Source: Vicia villosa
Lineage: Eukaryota; Streptophyta; Magnoliopsida; Fabales; Fabaceae
Length of the DNA: 64,000 nucleotides
Reading direction: 5' to 3'
Assembly: GCF_029867415.1 (NCBI RefSeq)
Contig: NC_081186.1
Coordinates: 17,740,930 to 17,804,929 of the forward strand
A model generated the notes under the pieces. The model did not search any database, had not been told where the DNA came from, and saw nothing but the letters and a program-made list of their open reading frames with translations. The translations under genes and the position numbers were made by a program. Positions 54,124 through 64,000 of this stretch are shown here, piece after piece. The stretch's first letter is position 1; the number at the start of each line of letters is the position of its first letter.

Positions 54124-57100
54124 TAACTGTCCTAAGGTTTATACTCAAACGTAGTTCTAAACTAATATATATGCACAATTTATATTTGACAGTAATTTAA
54201 ATAAAGACTGTAAATTGAAAGCTTGTAAAGCCTAACCTGGATGGAGTGGAGGCCTTTGAAGAAGTATGTACAAAGCCTTACCAGTAATTGATGGATAACA
54301 GTTGAATATATAGGATAAACAGTTAATGGTTTTTGAAAACAGAAGAAGTGAAGATGGACAAAGGTCACATAGGTATCTGAAGAGTTTCACCGGGAATAAT
54401 GCCCTTCAAATACCAGAAGAATGTTTTGAAAACAGAAAGAAGATTTTGAAAATACAGTTTTGAAAACAAGCTAAGAAGAGAAGGTGTTTGGGACTTACAC
54501 TCTATTAGAGGCCCAGTACTTTATAGTACTGGTGTAAAATTAGTTTTGAAAATGATTTGAAATAATATAAGGTTTTGTTGTTTGAAAACCTTAATTATTC
54601 GATTTATTCGGAGATTGAAAACAGTTCTGAAAATTGACAGAAAGTCAACTTAATTAAGGTAAAGAAAAAAGATCCATGCCTAATTAAGACCTAAATAATT
54701 AGGGTTTTATCATAAACTTTATTCACAAAAATAATTAGGTTAAAACAAAATGAATATATGCATTTAAAGTATTTAAGAAAACACTTAAAACATACTATTT
54801 TAAACCTAATAAAAATATATGAAATAAATAATATTTTTATGATTTTTTTGATTATTCATAAAATAGATATATTAAATAACAAGTGTGTGAAAAATGAAGT
54901 GAAAATGATTTAATTTGATAGGTTAATTAATTGTGTAAAGTTGTGAAGAAATCAAATGGGAAAAGTGATAAAAAATAAGGTTTTGTCACCTAGAGGGATT
55001 GAACTCACGCCCTCCAAGTCACACACCCAAAACCAAACCACTGGGCCAGCGCGCACATGGTGATAGTAAACTGACTCCTTTGCAACTCATATGTTATTCA
55101 AGTGTATAGAAGCAAAAAGAAAATAAAATCAAAAGGTCTGGGGCGAGGGGGATTCGAACCCCAGACCTTGGGCACGCGCAACACACAAACACTCTTTACC
55201 ACTGGGCTATCACGTTTTAGTCGTTTATGAAACAGGTATCATTCAAAATAAAATAAACTCAACCCTGGATTTGAAATTTGCGCGCCACCACCATTGTCAT
55301 CTTCAACCTCAAGTTCTCAGATTTTGAATTTATGAACTTGCTCATTTCTCAACCATTTGCAAAGATGTAAAGATGAAACTTATTCTAAATTCACTCACGA
55401 TTCTAAATATGTAACTAACATAAATTTATATCAACTATATCTAACTAATTTACCAGAAATCGTGAAGAACCCTAAATTTTGAAAATCAAATTAAATGACT
55501 ATACTGAAAGATAAATGAATGATGATAGAGGGTTTTCAATCCTCTGATGATGCTTAACAAGATAGAATCGAGCTTTATCACAAAGAGTGCTTAAATTAAA
55601 GAGGTAGAGTTCAGAAACTTACCTCTGAAAATGGAGGTCGTGAGGATGATAGAGAGCACCTGGGCTTGTATGAATGATCCCAAAAGCTTCCTTGTGGTTC
55701 AGTGATGCTAACTGAATGCTTGTTGTAACCTCAATCCTCCTGAATTGTTTTATGGACCTCCCTCGATTTGAGCTTCAAGTGAACATGGAGGGTGATGATT
55801 CTTGAGTTACAGATGAGCTGCAGCCATCTGAACAGCTTCACTACCTCCTATGGAACATGCCTGGATGCTTAGCTTGATTGGAAACCTTCTGAATTGCACT
55901 ATAGACCTCCAACTGCAACTACTCCAAAGTGAGAGCAACAATGGTGTTCCTCCACTTACAGAAGTGATCCAGGTGCTTGGATCACCTCAAATGACCTCCC
56001 TTGAGATGTTAGAATGCTTACTTTCCAAAGATGAGCTCTGGTTCGAAGAAAACGATTCTTCTTGCCAAAGAACTTTGAAAAACAATAAGCATGAGAAGAG
56101 AAAGAGAAAGCAAGGAATTGAGTTGCTTTGGTGTGTTTTTCTACTGAAGTATGCTCCCCTATTTATAGGTAAATGGTTCAGTACTGATTGAGAGAGTGAG
56201 CTTGCTTAATGAGAGAGTTTTGGTTTCTTAGCCAAGAAGAAAATTTGAAAAGATCCTAAATGCAATGATGCATTTTCGGGCTAGCTTCCCCAACCATTGA
56301 TCTTGTATGATCCAAGGGAACATTTCTGATTCAGAGGAGAGTTCTAATTGGCTTAGAACAAGATTCCTTGATGATTCATCATTTGCCATAAATTCAAAAA
56401 TGCAATCATTACATAATCACATGCCTTTGTTTTTGGGAATCTTCTCTAATCCTTATGCAATGATGAATTTGGATGTGTGGTATGGTTTCAGATGTATTAG
56501 AGGTCGTGTAGCATCACTTAGTGAAGCAAAATGCACAAAATTGCAAAGTTTCAAATTGTACATGACCTATAATTTCACTTCATGAGGCCAACTTTGAACA
56601 AGCATAACTCTTAGCTCAAAATGAATTTGGAGAAGGTTGAACACAATTTGGAAAGCCCTAAACATCTACTTCAAATCATTAGTTTGGAGTTTCTTCAGAA
56701 TCCTTTGGCAAATTTGTGAAAAATGAGGCCAAAGTTGGAAGAAAACTAGGTTAAAACACTTAGAAAAAATTTCTAAGTGTTTATGACCTAAAACTCCAAA
56801 ATTTCCAAAACTCTTAAATGATTGATCTTTTGAAAAAAGTTCCTTTGTAAGATGTTGTTTTATTTTGCAAGATCTACAACTTTCATGTTGGAAGTTTTTT
56901 GAGTTGTGTAGGTGAAATTTTGAGTTCTCACCATGCCTTAAAAAACCCTAATTCCCGACTTTTTGCTCCTTGATGAATTTCTTTGAATTTCTTTGGTCAA
57001 ATGACTTTAATATCCATATATTGATGATATTGATCCTTGAAAGTCATGGTTTGACCAAAAATCTCAAAAGTCAATGGTGATCCCATATAGTTGACTTTTT

Positions 57101-57696
57101 CCAAATAAGGTGAGATTTTGGACTTTTGTGTAGAAACAAGATCTTCTCCTTAAATGAATGATGTAAAGGGATTATATTGAGGTAATAGAGACTCTTGGAT
57201 CATGTCTTGAGTTTTAGATCCATGCCCTGATTAAAAGTCAATTATCTTGGGGAGTTAGGTCAAAAACCCTAATTGTCGACCAGAGGACAATGATGACTGT
57301 AGACTTTGAATTGAGGTGTAATGTCCAGTGGATCTTGTCATATGAGTTATTTGAAGATGATTGATGTCTTTGAATGGTCCCCTAGGGCTTTTTAGGGTTT
57401 CACAAAAGTGTTCCCTGATTTTAGTCCTTGATAAGGTTCCAAACCCTGGTCTGTTGATCTGAGTAATTCTGTACTTAGATGACTGGGTGTCTAATCAATC
57501 ATAGGTGAAATAATGAATCTCTTGAGTCTCATGATTGTGTTAGAGACTAATCCTCCTATTAATTGATCCTTTGCCTGAGTTTTCTTGTCTTTGAACACCC
57601 TCGATTGAATGTCAGACTGCTCTGGGTACTTACTTTGACTTGATGAAAATCCTGAAGATATGTCATCTCAGGGGGGTCAAAAATTAGGGTATGACA
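52102..57696 (-). repeat. Ogre D 3' LTR (5595 bp)
   Basis: It has the same ends as the C LTRs (low end TGTGGTGTCG, high end GGGTATGACA). It differs from them by many substitutions and by indels in the repeat blocks, for example fewer AAGCCCAAGG units and an extra (AT) run at 54093-54120. It carries both tRNA-like blocks (54985-55060 and 55135-55214) and a TATA motif (56160-56167). It is non-coding. Confidence 0.93.
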
Positions 57697-57714
57697 GATG
57701 CCCCTGTTTAAGTT
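57697..57714 (-). other. polypurine tract of Ogre D
   Basis: The sense sequence AACTTAAACAGGGGCATC abuts the LTR. It differs from B and C by one base. Confidence 0.85.
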
Positions 57715-58060
57715 TCTTTTATCTGGAGGGAGAGACATTGAGATCTCGATCTCTCCTGCGTAAAAGAGACTTAAATATCAAAGAATGCCCAAATTTTGGG
57801 CGCTTCTGAGATGATAAAATCTTTGCATGATTTGATCCCGTTGTCGTACTTGGCGGGGGATGAGGAGACAAACTCCTGTAGAAACACTTGATGTGGACTC
57901 CGGCGAATGGATGGCAGTGTAGGATGCGCAATCCATCTTCTTTAACTAAGTGTTGATACTTAGAAAAAGGTAAACAACCTCCTCTCGTTCCGGATGTCCA
58001 AATCTCGAAACTGGTCTCAGTTGCATTTGGACAATATCTCAGATAAAGAGAAAATTTCCA

Positions 58061-58516
58061 AAGGTTTGTTTCCTCATCAAACTTCTTACCAGCGCTTGGA
58101 GGTAAGATGCCATTTGACGGCTGTAGAGAAACTTCAAAGGTTTGTTTCCTCGTCAAACTTCTTACCAGCGCTTGGAGGTAAGATGCCATTTGACGGCTGT
58201 AAAGAAACTTCAAAGGTTTGTTTCCTCGTCAAACTTCTTACCAGCGCTTGGAGGTAAGATGCCATTTGACGGCTGTAAAGAAACTTCAAAGGTTTGTTTC
58301 CTCGTCAAACTTCTTACCAGCGCTTGGAGGTAAGATGCCATTTGACGGCTGTAAAGAAACTTCAAAGGTTTGTTTCCTCGTCACACTTCTTACCAGCGCT
58401 TGGAGGTAAGATGCCATTTGACGGCTGTAAAGAAACTTCAAAGGTTTGTTTCCTCGTCAAACTTCTTATCAGCGCTTGGAGATAAGATGCCATTTGACGG
58501 TTGTAAAGAAACTTCA
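58061..58516 (-). repeat. 76-bp tandem repeat x 6 in Ogre D
   Basis: Six head-to-tail units start at 58061, 58137, 58213, 58289, 58365 and 58441 and are nearly identical. Each contains CTTACC-AGCGCTTGGA-GGTAAG flanked by CAAACTT and ATGCCATTTG. In the last unit both arms changed together (CTTATC and GATAAG). Ogre C has a single copy at about 28015-28075. The overlapping 63-codon frames on the plus strand are a by-product. Confidence 0.93.
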
Positions 58517-58599
58517 CCATCTTCCCTTTTGACTTGACGTCTTTGAAAGAATGTCATATGGCCTCATGATCTTTTGAGGGGCTAATGACTTTGTTTGAA

Positions 58600-59330
58600 G
58601 GCGGACGAACTGTTTTCGGGGTGAAAACTGCCATTCGTCAACTGATGCCTGGGGAATCAACGAACTGTTTTCCTAAGAGGAAAACTGCCATTCATCGACT
58701 CTGTGGGGAGTTAAACATCCCAGAAACAGACAAACTGTTCGAAGAAACTGCCATTTGTCGATCTCTTGAGTATTTAACAGACAAATTGTCTTTTCTTGGG
58801 AAAAGACTGCCATTTGCCAATTGCTAGGGGAGCAAACTGTCTTCTACTGGGAGAGACTGCCATTTGTCGACCCTGTCATGAAAGAAAGTGAGCAAACTGT
58901 CTTCTGCTGAAAGAGACTGCCATTTGCTGACTTTGTTATGATAGAAAGTGAGCAAACTGTCTTCTGCTGAAAGAGACTGCCATTTGCTGACTTTGTTGGG
59001 GAATCTGAACTATCTTCTTGACGAAGACTATCATTCGCTGACTCCGCTGGGGAATCATTTGTCGATCTGCTGGGAGATTCTGAATTTTTCTTTGACAAGA
59101 AGTGGCACCTCTCGACCTTGCTGGGGAAATACCAAACCTGTAGGGAATTCCAAAATGTGAAGCAGACTATCTTATCTGAAGAAGACTGTCGAATGTCGCT
59201 CTGCAGGAGATTCTCGGCTGAGGAATTCCAAAAGTGAACAAACTATCTCTTTGAGGGAGACTACCATCTGTTGACTTTCTTGGTGAGATCCTTGTGTATG
59301 AACTGTTGTTTCGAAGGAAAAAGTTTCTCC
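58600..59330 (-). repeat. array of about 12 hairpin units in Ogre D
   Basis: Units of 50-70 bp share CAAACTG(T) and TGCCATTTG around a variable stem. Examples: GTTTTCC-TAAGA-GGAAAAC (58665-58690), GTCTTTTC-TTGG-GAAAAGAC (58787-58808), GTCT-TCTACTGGGAG-AGAC (58838-58857) and GTTTTC-GGGGT-GAAAAC (58612-58628). Later units are more diverged. Confidence 0.8.
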
Positions 59331-60126
59331 GGAACTTGCAGGGGAAACTTGAGTTCATGCCTCAATGACTTAGGCATTCACAGGATCAAAGCCTGATTCG
59401 GCTATGCAATTATGATGTAATGTATGCATGAATATTATGACAATGATAAAATGTAAAGTGAATGTGAATAGAATTGTCGCGGATGGAAAATCCTAAGATA
59501 CGACTTGAATTCTTGTTGATCAGAAGATGTCCTCTTCTTGTAGTTCGAACTCTGTTGGGAATATCTGGTTATCAGTTGTCCGCTGTCCGAAATGAGTAAT
59601 ATGAATTGAAGTAAAGATCCGTCATCGGGAGATGTTCGCAAAGCGACCTCATGGGGAAAACTTGATTCCCGGAATCTCAACCGTTCTCGGAGCAACTGTT
59701 TGCATTCTTCCTATTGTTTGTAAACCTTAGAAAGAAATTTCACCTTTATTTTTGCAAGTAAATTCATTTTTATTTTATGAAAACATTTGTTTCAAGAAAT
59801 TGACTGTTTAAACTTAAAATGCATTCCAAGAAACTGAATAAGACTAGATTGCAAAGGAAAAGCACAAGGCTCAAATTATTATGTATGGAATGGTAATCAG
59901 CCAAATGCTTGATTCCATGGAGTATTTACAAAGTTGGAAATTGGTAATTTTCGGGAAAAGGGCTACGATGAAACGTGACGACCGTTATCTTTCCCTTCCA
60001 CTCCGAGTTGCGCTGTATTCGTGCTTCATAGAAGATGACCTGCTGCTGATGAATACTCCGCTATGGATTTTGAATGATCAAGTTTGTCCTGGACACAGTT
60101 ACTTGCCATATATCCCTAACTTTTGC

Positions 60127-60276
60127 GTAAACTACCCCTTTCGGGTTTTAAGTCTACCGGGATTGAATAAAAAATTTTTTATGTCTCTAACTTTTGCCTG
60201 AATCGCCCTTTCGGGTTTTCGATTCACCGAGACGCTCTTTTTTGCCTAAGTCGCTCTTTGCGAGTTTTCAACTTAG
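60127..60276 (-). other. three tandem hairpins after the Ogre D integrase stop
   Basis: The hairpins are at 60246-60276, 60199-60226 and 60127-60157 in sense order. The first has stem CTAAGTTG/CGACTTAG, where C has CGGCTTAG, so one more pair is Watson-Crick. The other two match C. Confidence 0.8.
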
Positions 60277-60296
60277 CGAGCTGTTCTTTTGTTTAT

Positions 60297-62471
60297 TTAG
60301 GCGAAGTATTTCTTGACTGCGTCGACGTTCACAGGACGGGTGAATTCTTCTCCATCCATAGTCGTGAGTATTAAGGCTCCTCCTGAGAAAGCTCTCTTGA
60401 CCACGTAGGGGCCGTCATAATTGGGAGTCCATTTCCCTCTCGAATCTGTGAGAAAAGATTGAATCTTTTTTAGTACAAGGTCGCCTTCTTTGATTGTGCG
60501 AGGTCGAACCTTTTTGTCGAAAGCTTTCTTCATTCTTTGTTGATATAGCTGTCCGTGGCATAAAGCTGTCATGCGCTTTTCTTCGATTAAGTTCAATTCA
60601 TCGAATCTGCTTTGACACCACTCGGCTTCTGTTAATTTTGCCTCCATCAAAACTCTCATTGATGGAATCTCAACCTCTATAGGTAGGACTGCCTCCATGC
60701 CATATACAAGGGAGAAAGGAGTTGCTCCAGTCGAAGTACGTACTGATGTACGGTAACCATGAAGAGCATACGGGAGCATTTCATGCCAATCTTTGTAAGT
60801 GATGACCATCTTCTGAATGATTTTCTTGATGTTTTTGTTAGCTGCTTCTACAGCTCCATTCATCTTTGGTCTGTAAGGAGATGAGTTGTGATGTTCGATC
60901 TTGAATTCTTCACAAAGCTCCTTCATCATTTTGTTATTCAAATTTGACCCATTGTCAGTGATTATCTTGCTAGGAACGCCGTAGCGATAGATGATGTGAT
61001 TCTTGATAAACCTGACGACAACTTGTCTTGTAACGTTTGCATATGAAGCTGCTTCAACCCATTTGGTGAAATAGTCTATGGCTACCAAGATGAAGCGATG
61101 TCCGTTGGACGCTTTTGGTTCGATCATTCCAATCATGTCGATTCCCCACATGGAGAAAGGCCAAGGGGAAGAGAGTATGTTGAGAAGAGATGGTGGCACA
61201 TGAATTCTATCGGCGTAGATCTGGCATTTGTGACACCTCTTTGCGTACTGGTAGCAATCTGACTCCATTGTCAGCCAATAATATCCTGCTCTCAGTATTT
61301 TCCTTGTCATGGTATGTCCATTGGTGTGAGTACCAAAGGAACCTTCATGTATTTCTCTCATGAGTATTTCTGCTTCTTTTCTGTCAACGCATCTGAGCAG
61401 AATCATGTCGAAGTTTCTCTTGTACAGAACATCTTCATTCAGGAAGAATCTACAAGCTAACTTTCTCAAAGTCTTTCTATCTTTCTTTGACGCCCCGAGA
61501 GGGTACTCTTGCTTTTGAAGAAAGTTCTTGATGTCGTGATACCACGGTTTGTCGTCGATGATTGCTTCTACTGTGAGCACATGAGCGGGCCTATCCAGGC
61601 GCATAACATCGATCCGAGGAATGCCATTCCAATGATTTATCCTAATCATGGAAGAGAGTGTGGCTAATGCATCAGCCAAATTGTTTTCTTCATGAGGAAT
61701 GTGATGAAAATCTACCCTGTCGAAGAATGGTAACAATCTTCTCGCGTAGTCTTTGTAAGGAATTAGCCCTGGTTGGCGTGTTTCCCATTCTCCTTTGATT
61801 TGATTGATGACCAAAGCAGAATCTCCGTATACATCCAAGTGTTTGATTCTTAGATCCATGGCTTCTTCGAGACCCATGATGCAAGCTTCATATTCGGCCT
61901 CATTGTTTGTGCATTTGAAAGTTAATCTGGCAGTAAATGGAATATGGGTACCCTGAGGTGTAACAATGATTGCCCCAATTCCTCGTCCATAAGCATTGAC
62001 AGCTCCGTCAAAGATTAAGCCCCACTGGGATCCTATCTCAGGTCCTTCGTCTGGTAGTGGCTCGTCGTAATCTTTCATCTTGAGGTACATGACGTCCTCG
62101 TCCGGAAAGTCGAAACTGGTTGATTCATGACCATTGAGTGGGTGGTGAGCCAGGTGCTCAGCTAGAATGCTTCCTTTCACGGCTTTCTGTGCGTGATACT
62201 CAATGTCGTATTCTGATAACAACATCTGCCAACAGGCAATTCTCCCGGTTAAAGCAGGCTTCTCAAAGATGTACTTGATTGGATCCATATGAGAGATCAA
62301 ACAAGTAGTATGTCGAATCATGTACTGGCGGAGACGCTTGGCAGCCCAGGCCAAAGCACAACACGTCTTCTCGAGCATGGAGTAGCGGGATTCACAGTCA
62401 GTGAATTTCTTGCTCAGGTAGTAGATGGCATGCTCTTTCTCTTTGTCTCGTCTTGCTGTCCAAGGACACAA
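60297..62471 (-). CDS. Ogre D RNase H, aRNase H and integrase
   Basis: A 724-codon open frame has no internal stop. It covers most of the first RNase H (HAIYYLSKKFTDCES...), the second RNase H (LIFDGAVNAYGRG, TNNEAEYEACIMG, YGDSALVI) and integrase (HEGSFGTHTNG, CHKCQIYADR, IDMIGMIEP, TDNGSNLN, AVEAAN with DD35E spacing, GPYVVKRAFSGG). The ATG at 62471 is an artefact of the frameshift that cuts it from RT. It differs from the C copy by a few percent of residues by eye. As a free ORF it would lack the start of RNase H and its fusion to RT. Confidence 0.9.
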   Translation of the reverse strand: MCPWTARRDKEKEHAIYYLSKKFTDCESRYSMLEKTCCALAWAAKRLRQYMIRHTTCLISHMDPIKYIFEKPALTGRIACWQMLLSEYDIEYHAQKAVKGSILAEHLAHHPLNGHESTSFDFPDEDVMYLKMKDYDEPLPDEGPEIGSQWGLIFDGAVNAYGRGIGAIIVTPQGTHIPFTARLTFKCTNNEAEYEACIMGLEEAMDLRIKHLDVYGDSALVINQIKGEWETRQPGLIPYKDYARRLLPFFDRVDFHHIPHEENNLADALATLSSMIRINHWNGIPRIDVMRLDRPAHVLTVEAIIDDKPWYHDIKNFLQKQEYPLGASKKDRKTLRKLACRFFLNEDVLYKRNFDMILLRCVDRKEAEILMREIHEGSFGTHTNGHTMTRKILRAGYYWLTMESDCYQYAKRCHKCQIYADRIHVPPSLLNILSSPWPFSMWGIDMIGMIEPKASNGHRFILVAIDYFTKWVEAASYANVTRQVVVRFIKNHIIYRYGVPSKIITDNGSNLNNKMMKELCEEFKIEHHNSSPYRPKMNGAVEAANKNIKKIIQKMVITYKDWHEMLPYALHGYRTSVRTSTGATPFSLVYGMEAVLPIEVEIPSMRVLMEAKLTEAEWCQSRFDELNLIEEKRMTALCHGQLYQQRMKKAFDKKVRPRTIKEGDLVLKKIQSFLTDSRGKWTPNYDGPYVVKRAFSGGALILTTMDGEEFTRPVNVDAVKKYFA

Positions 62472-63761
62472 CCCATGGAGTCTTCTAAGACGGTTAAGTA
62501 CATTATCAAAGGTCTTCCTTCCACTGGAGGAGACAAGATGGGTGGTTCGAGCAGATATTCCTTAATGTTGTCGAACGCTTTCTGACAATCGTCTGTCCAG
62601 ACGCAACTTTGATTTTTCCATAGAAGTTTGAAAATAGGAGCGCAAGTTGCAGTCATGAGATATATGAATCTCGAGATGTAATTCAGACGTCCAAGAAATC
62701 CTCTAACTTGTTTCTCGGTTCTGGGCGAAGGCATTTCTTGAATTGCCTTGACTTTGTCTGGATCTACTTCAATTCCTCGTTTGCTGACAATGAAACCAAG
62801 GAGTTTTCCTGAGTAGACACCAAAGGTACACTTGTTGGGGTTCAGGCGAAGCTGAAACTTCCGTAAGCGTTGAAATAACTTTGTCAGATTCTGTATGTGA
62901 TCTTCTTCATTTTCTGATTTGGCAATCATGTCGTCCACATAGACTTCCACTTCCTTATGCATCATGTCGTGGAAAAGCGTAGTCATGGCCCTTTGATAAG
63001 TTGCCCCTGCGTTCTTCAGTCCAAAAGGCATAACACGATAGCAGAACGTGCCCCAGGGGGTGATGAAAGCTATTTTTTCCATGTCTTCAGGTGCCATTTT
63101 GATTTGGTTGTATCCTGAAAATCCGTCCATGAACGAGAAAACTTTGGATTTTGCTGTACTGTCTACCAACATATCAATATGTGGTAAAGGAAAATCATCC
63201 TTAGGGCTAGCTTTGTTCAAATCTCTGTAGTCGACGCACATGCGGACTTTTCCGTCTTTCTTAGGAACGGGAACAATGTTAGCTAACCACTGAGGGTATT
63301 CTGAAGTGACGAGGAAACCTGCGTTGATCTGCTTTTGAACTTCCTCTTTGATTTTCATGGCCATCTCCGGATGGGTTCTTCTTAATTTTTGCTTGACCGG
63401 AGGGCATTCTGCTTTTAATGGCAAGTGATGCTCCACTATACTGGTATCCAACCCTGGCATATCTTGATAAGACCAAGCGAAGACATCTGAGAATTCTTTG
63501 AGCAGCTGTATCAAACTCTCTCTGATCTCTGAACTAAGCGAAGCTCCAATCTTAACCTCTTTTCTGTTTCCATCGTAACCAAGGTTAATGATCTCTAGAG
63601 GCTTATTGTATGGCTGAATGGCCTCTTCCTTTTGTTGAAGTAACCGGGAAATTTCCTTTGATATTTCTTCGTCTTCTTCTTCCTCTGCCTCGAATACAGG
63701 AAACTCAAAGCTTGGAGAAGTCATACGGTCGCACGTTTCAACGGGGTATTTTATGATTAAT
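62414..63761 (-). pseudogene. Ogre D reverse transcriptase (frameshifted at its end)
   Basis: The frame from the candidate splice acceptor (63762) through the ATG at 63724 encodes an acidic segment (FEAEEEEDEEISKEI) and then RT with VRMCVDYRDLNKASPKDDFPLP, FSFMDGFSGYNQI, MPFGLKNAGATYQR and YVDDMIAK. It runs on into RNase H as DDCQKAFDNIKEYLLEPP. At about 62441-62447 one A is missing relative to C (AAGAGAAAGAGC against AAGAGAAAAGAGC). The frame then ends at 62414 after SMPSTT, and RNase H continues in the frame of 60297-62471. Confidence 0.9.
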
Positions 63762-64000
63762 CTGCATATGTGTGATAAGTTTTATTTAGACAACGAGGGA
63801 AGACTCGGTGTATGCAGTTAATGGAATATTTGATGTTTTTTAAGGGTGTTTTTTAGGATTACCAATTTCCGAAAAAAGAAAAGGGAAAACTAAACGAAGG
63901 AACATAATGACATTTTTATTTATGGACAGTCATTTCTTGAAACAAAGACCCTATAAAACAAAACTCTATTGCTTTGGGCGAAGCAAAGAGGGACATTTTC
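63762..64000 (-). other. Ogre D intron-like spacer (partial)
   Basis: The spacer is T-rich in sense and colinear with 33070-33330 of C. It ends in sense at TCACACATATGCAG|ATTAATC and is cut by the window edge. Confidence 0.6.

Larger units (their letters stand above)
52102..64000 (-). mobile_element. Ogre element D, 3' part (runs off window)
   Basis: This Ogre of the same family as C has a 3' LTR (52102-57696), PPT, repeat arrays, hairpins, RNase H-integrase (60297-62471), RT (62414-63761) and the start of the intron-like spacer. It sits in the RNase H of copia D'; the left flank cttgc (52097-52101) would be the target duplication. gag-pro, ORF1 and the 5' LTR are outside the window. Confidence 0.92.

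Noticed and set aside
58142..58485. Three overlapping 63-codon plus-strand ORFs
   Set aside because: They are the same frame through the 76-bp tandem repeat. 76 is not a multiple of three, so each copy shifts frame. No protein is expected.

Overview
The window is plant DNA built almost entirely of nested LTR retrotransposons. I see no host gene. Ogre-type Ty3/gypsy elements with 5-6 kb LTRs, SIRE/Maximus-like Ty1/copia elements and an Athila-like element point to a legume, most likely tribe Fabeae (pea, vetch or lentil relatives). That taxonomic call rests on established knowledge of where Ogre is abundant, not on a database search.

Layout, left to right. (A) 1-5983, minus: 5' half of a SIRE/Maximus-like copia element (RT/RNase H, integrase, protease, gag, PBS, 5' LTR), cut by the left edge and decayed. 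(B) 5984 to about 17890, plus: 3' part of an Ogre element interrupted by A, with gag-pro tail, intron-like spacer, RT (frameshifted), RNase H/aRNase H/integrase, 3' untranslated region, PPT and 3' LTR. (E) about 17890-21498 and 46071-48161, minus: one Athila-like element split in two, with 3' ORF, integrase tail, integrase body, protease and gag fragments, and internal deletions. (C) 21499-46070, minus: a structurally complete Ogre of about 24.6 kb (both LTRs, PBS, ORF1, gag-pro, intron region, RT-RH-aRH-INT, PPT) inserted inside the Athila integrase. (D') 48162-52101, minus: 3' part of a second copia element inserted in the Athila gag. (D) 52102-64000, minus: an Ogre inserted in the RNase H of D' and running off the right edge.

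The order of events can be read from the nesting. Athila E was hit by Ogre C and by copia D'. D' was then hit by Ogre D. Ogre B was hit by copia A. All coding regions carry nonsense changes, frameshifts or deletions except the RNase H-integrase ORFs of B and D, which are open but cut off from their RT by a frameshift.

The parts least explained by standard annotation lie in the non-coding Ogre regions. First, three short hairpins follow the integrase stop codon, and their stems change in compensatory fashion between units and between the three Ogre copies. Second, arrays of hairpins lie between these and the PPT; their flanks are constant (CAAACT...TGCCATTTG) and their stems vary but still pair. 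Third, tRNA-like sequences with A-box and B-box motifs lie inside every Ogre LTR, one in B and two in C and D. These, plus a small unexplained ORF in the copia 3' region, are the best leads for something undescribed.
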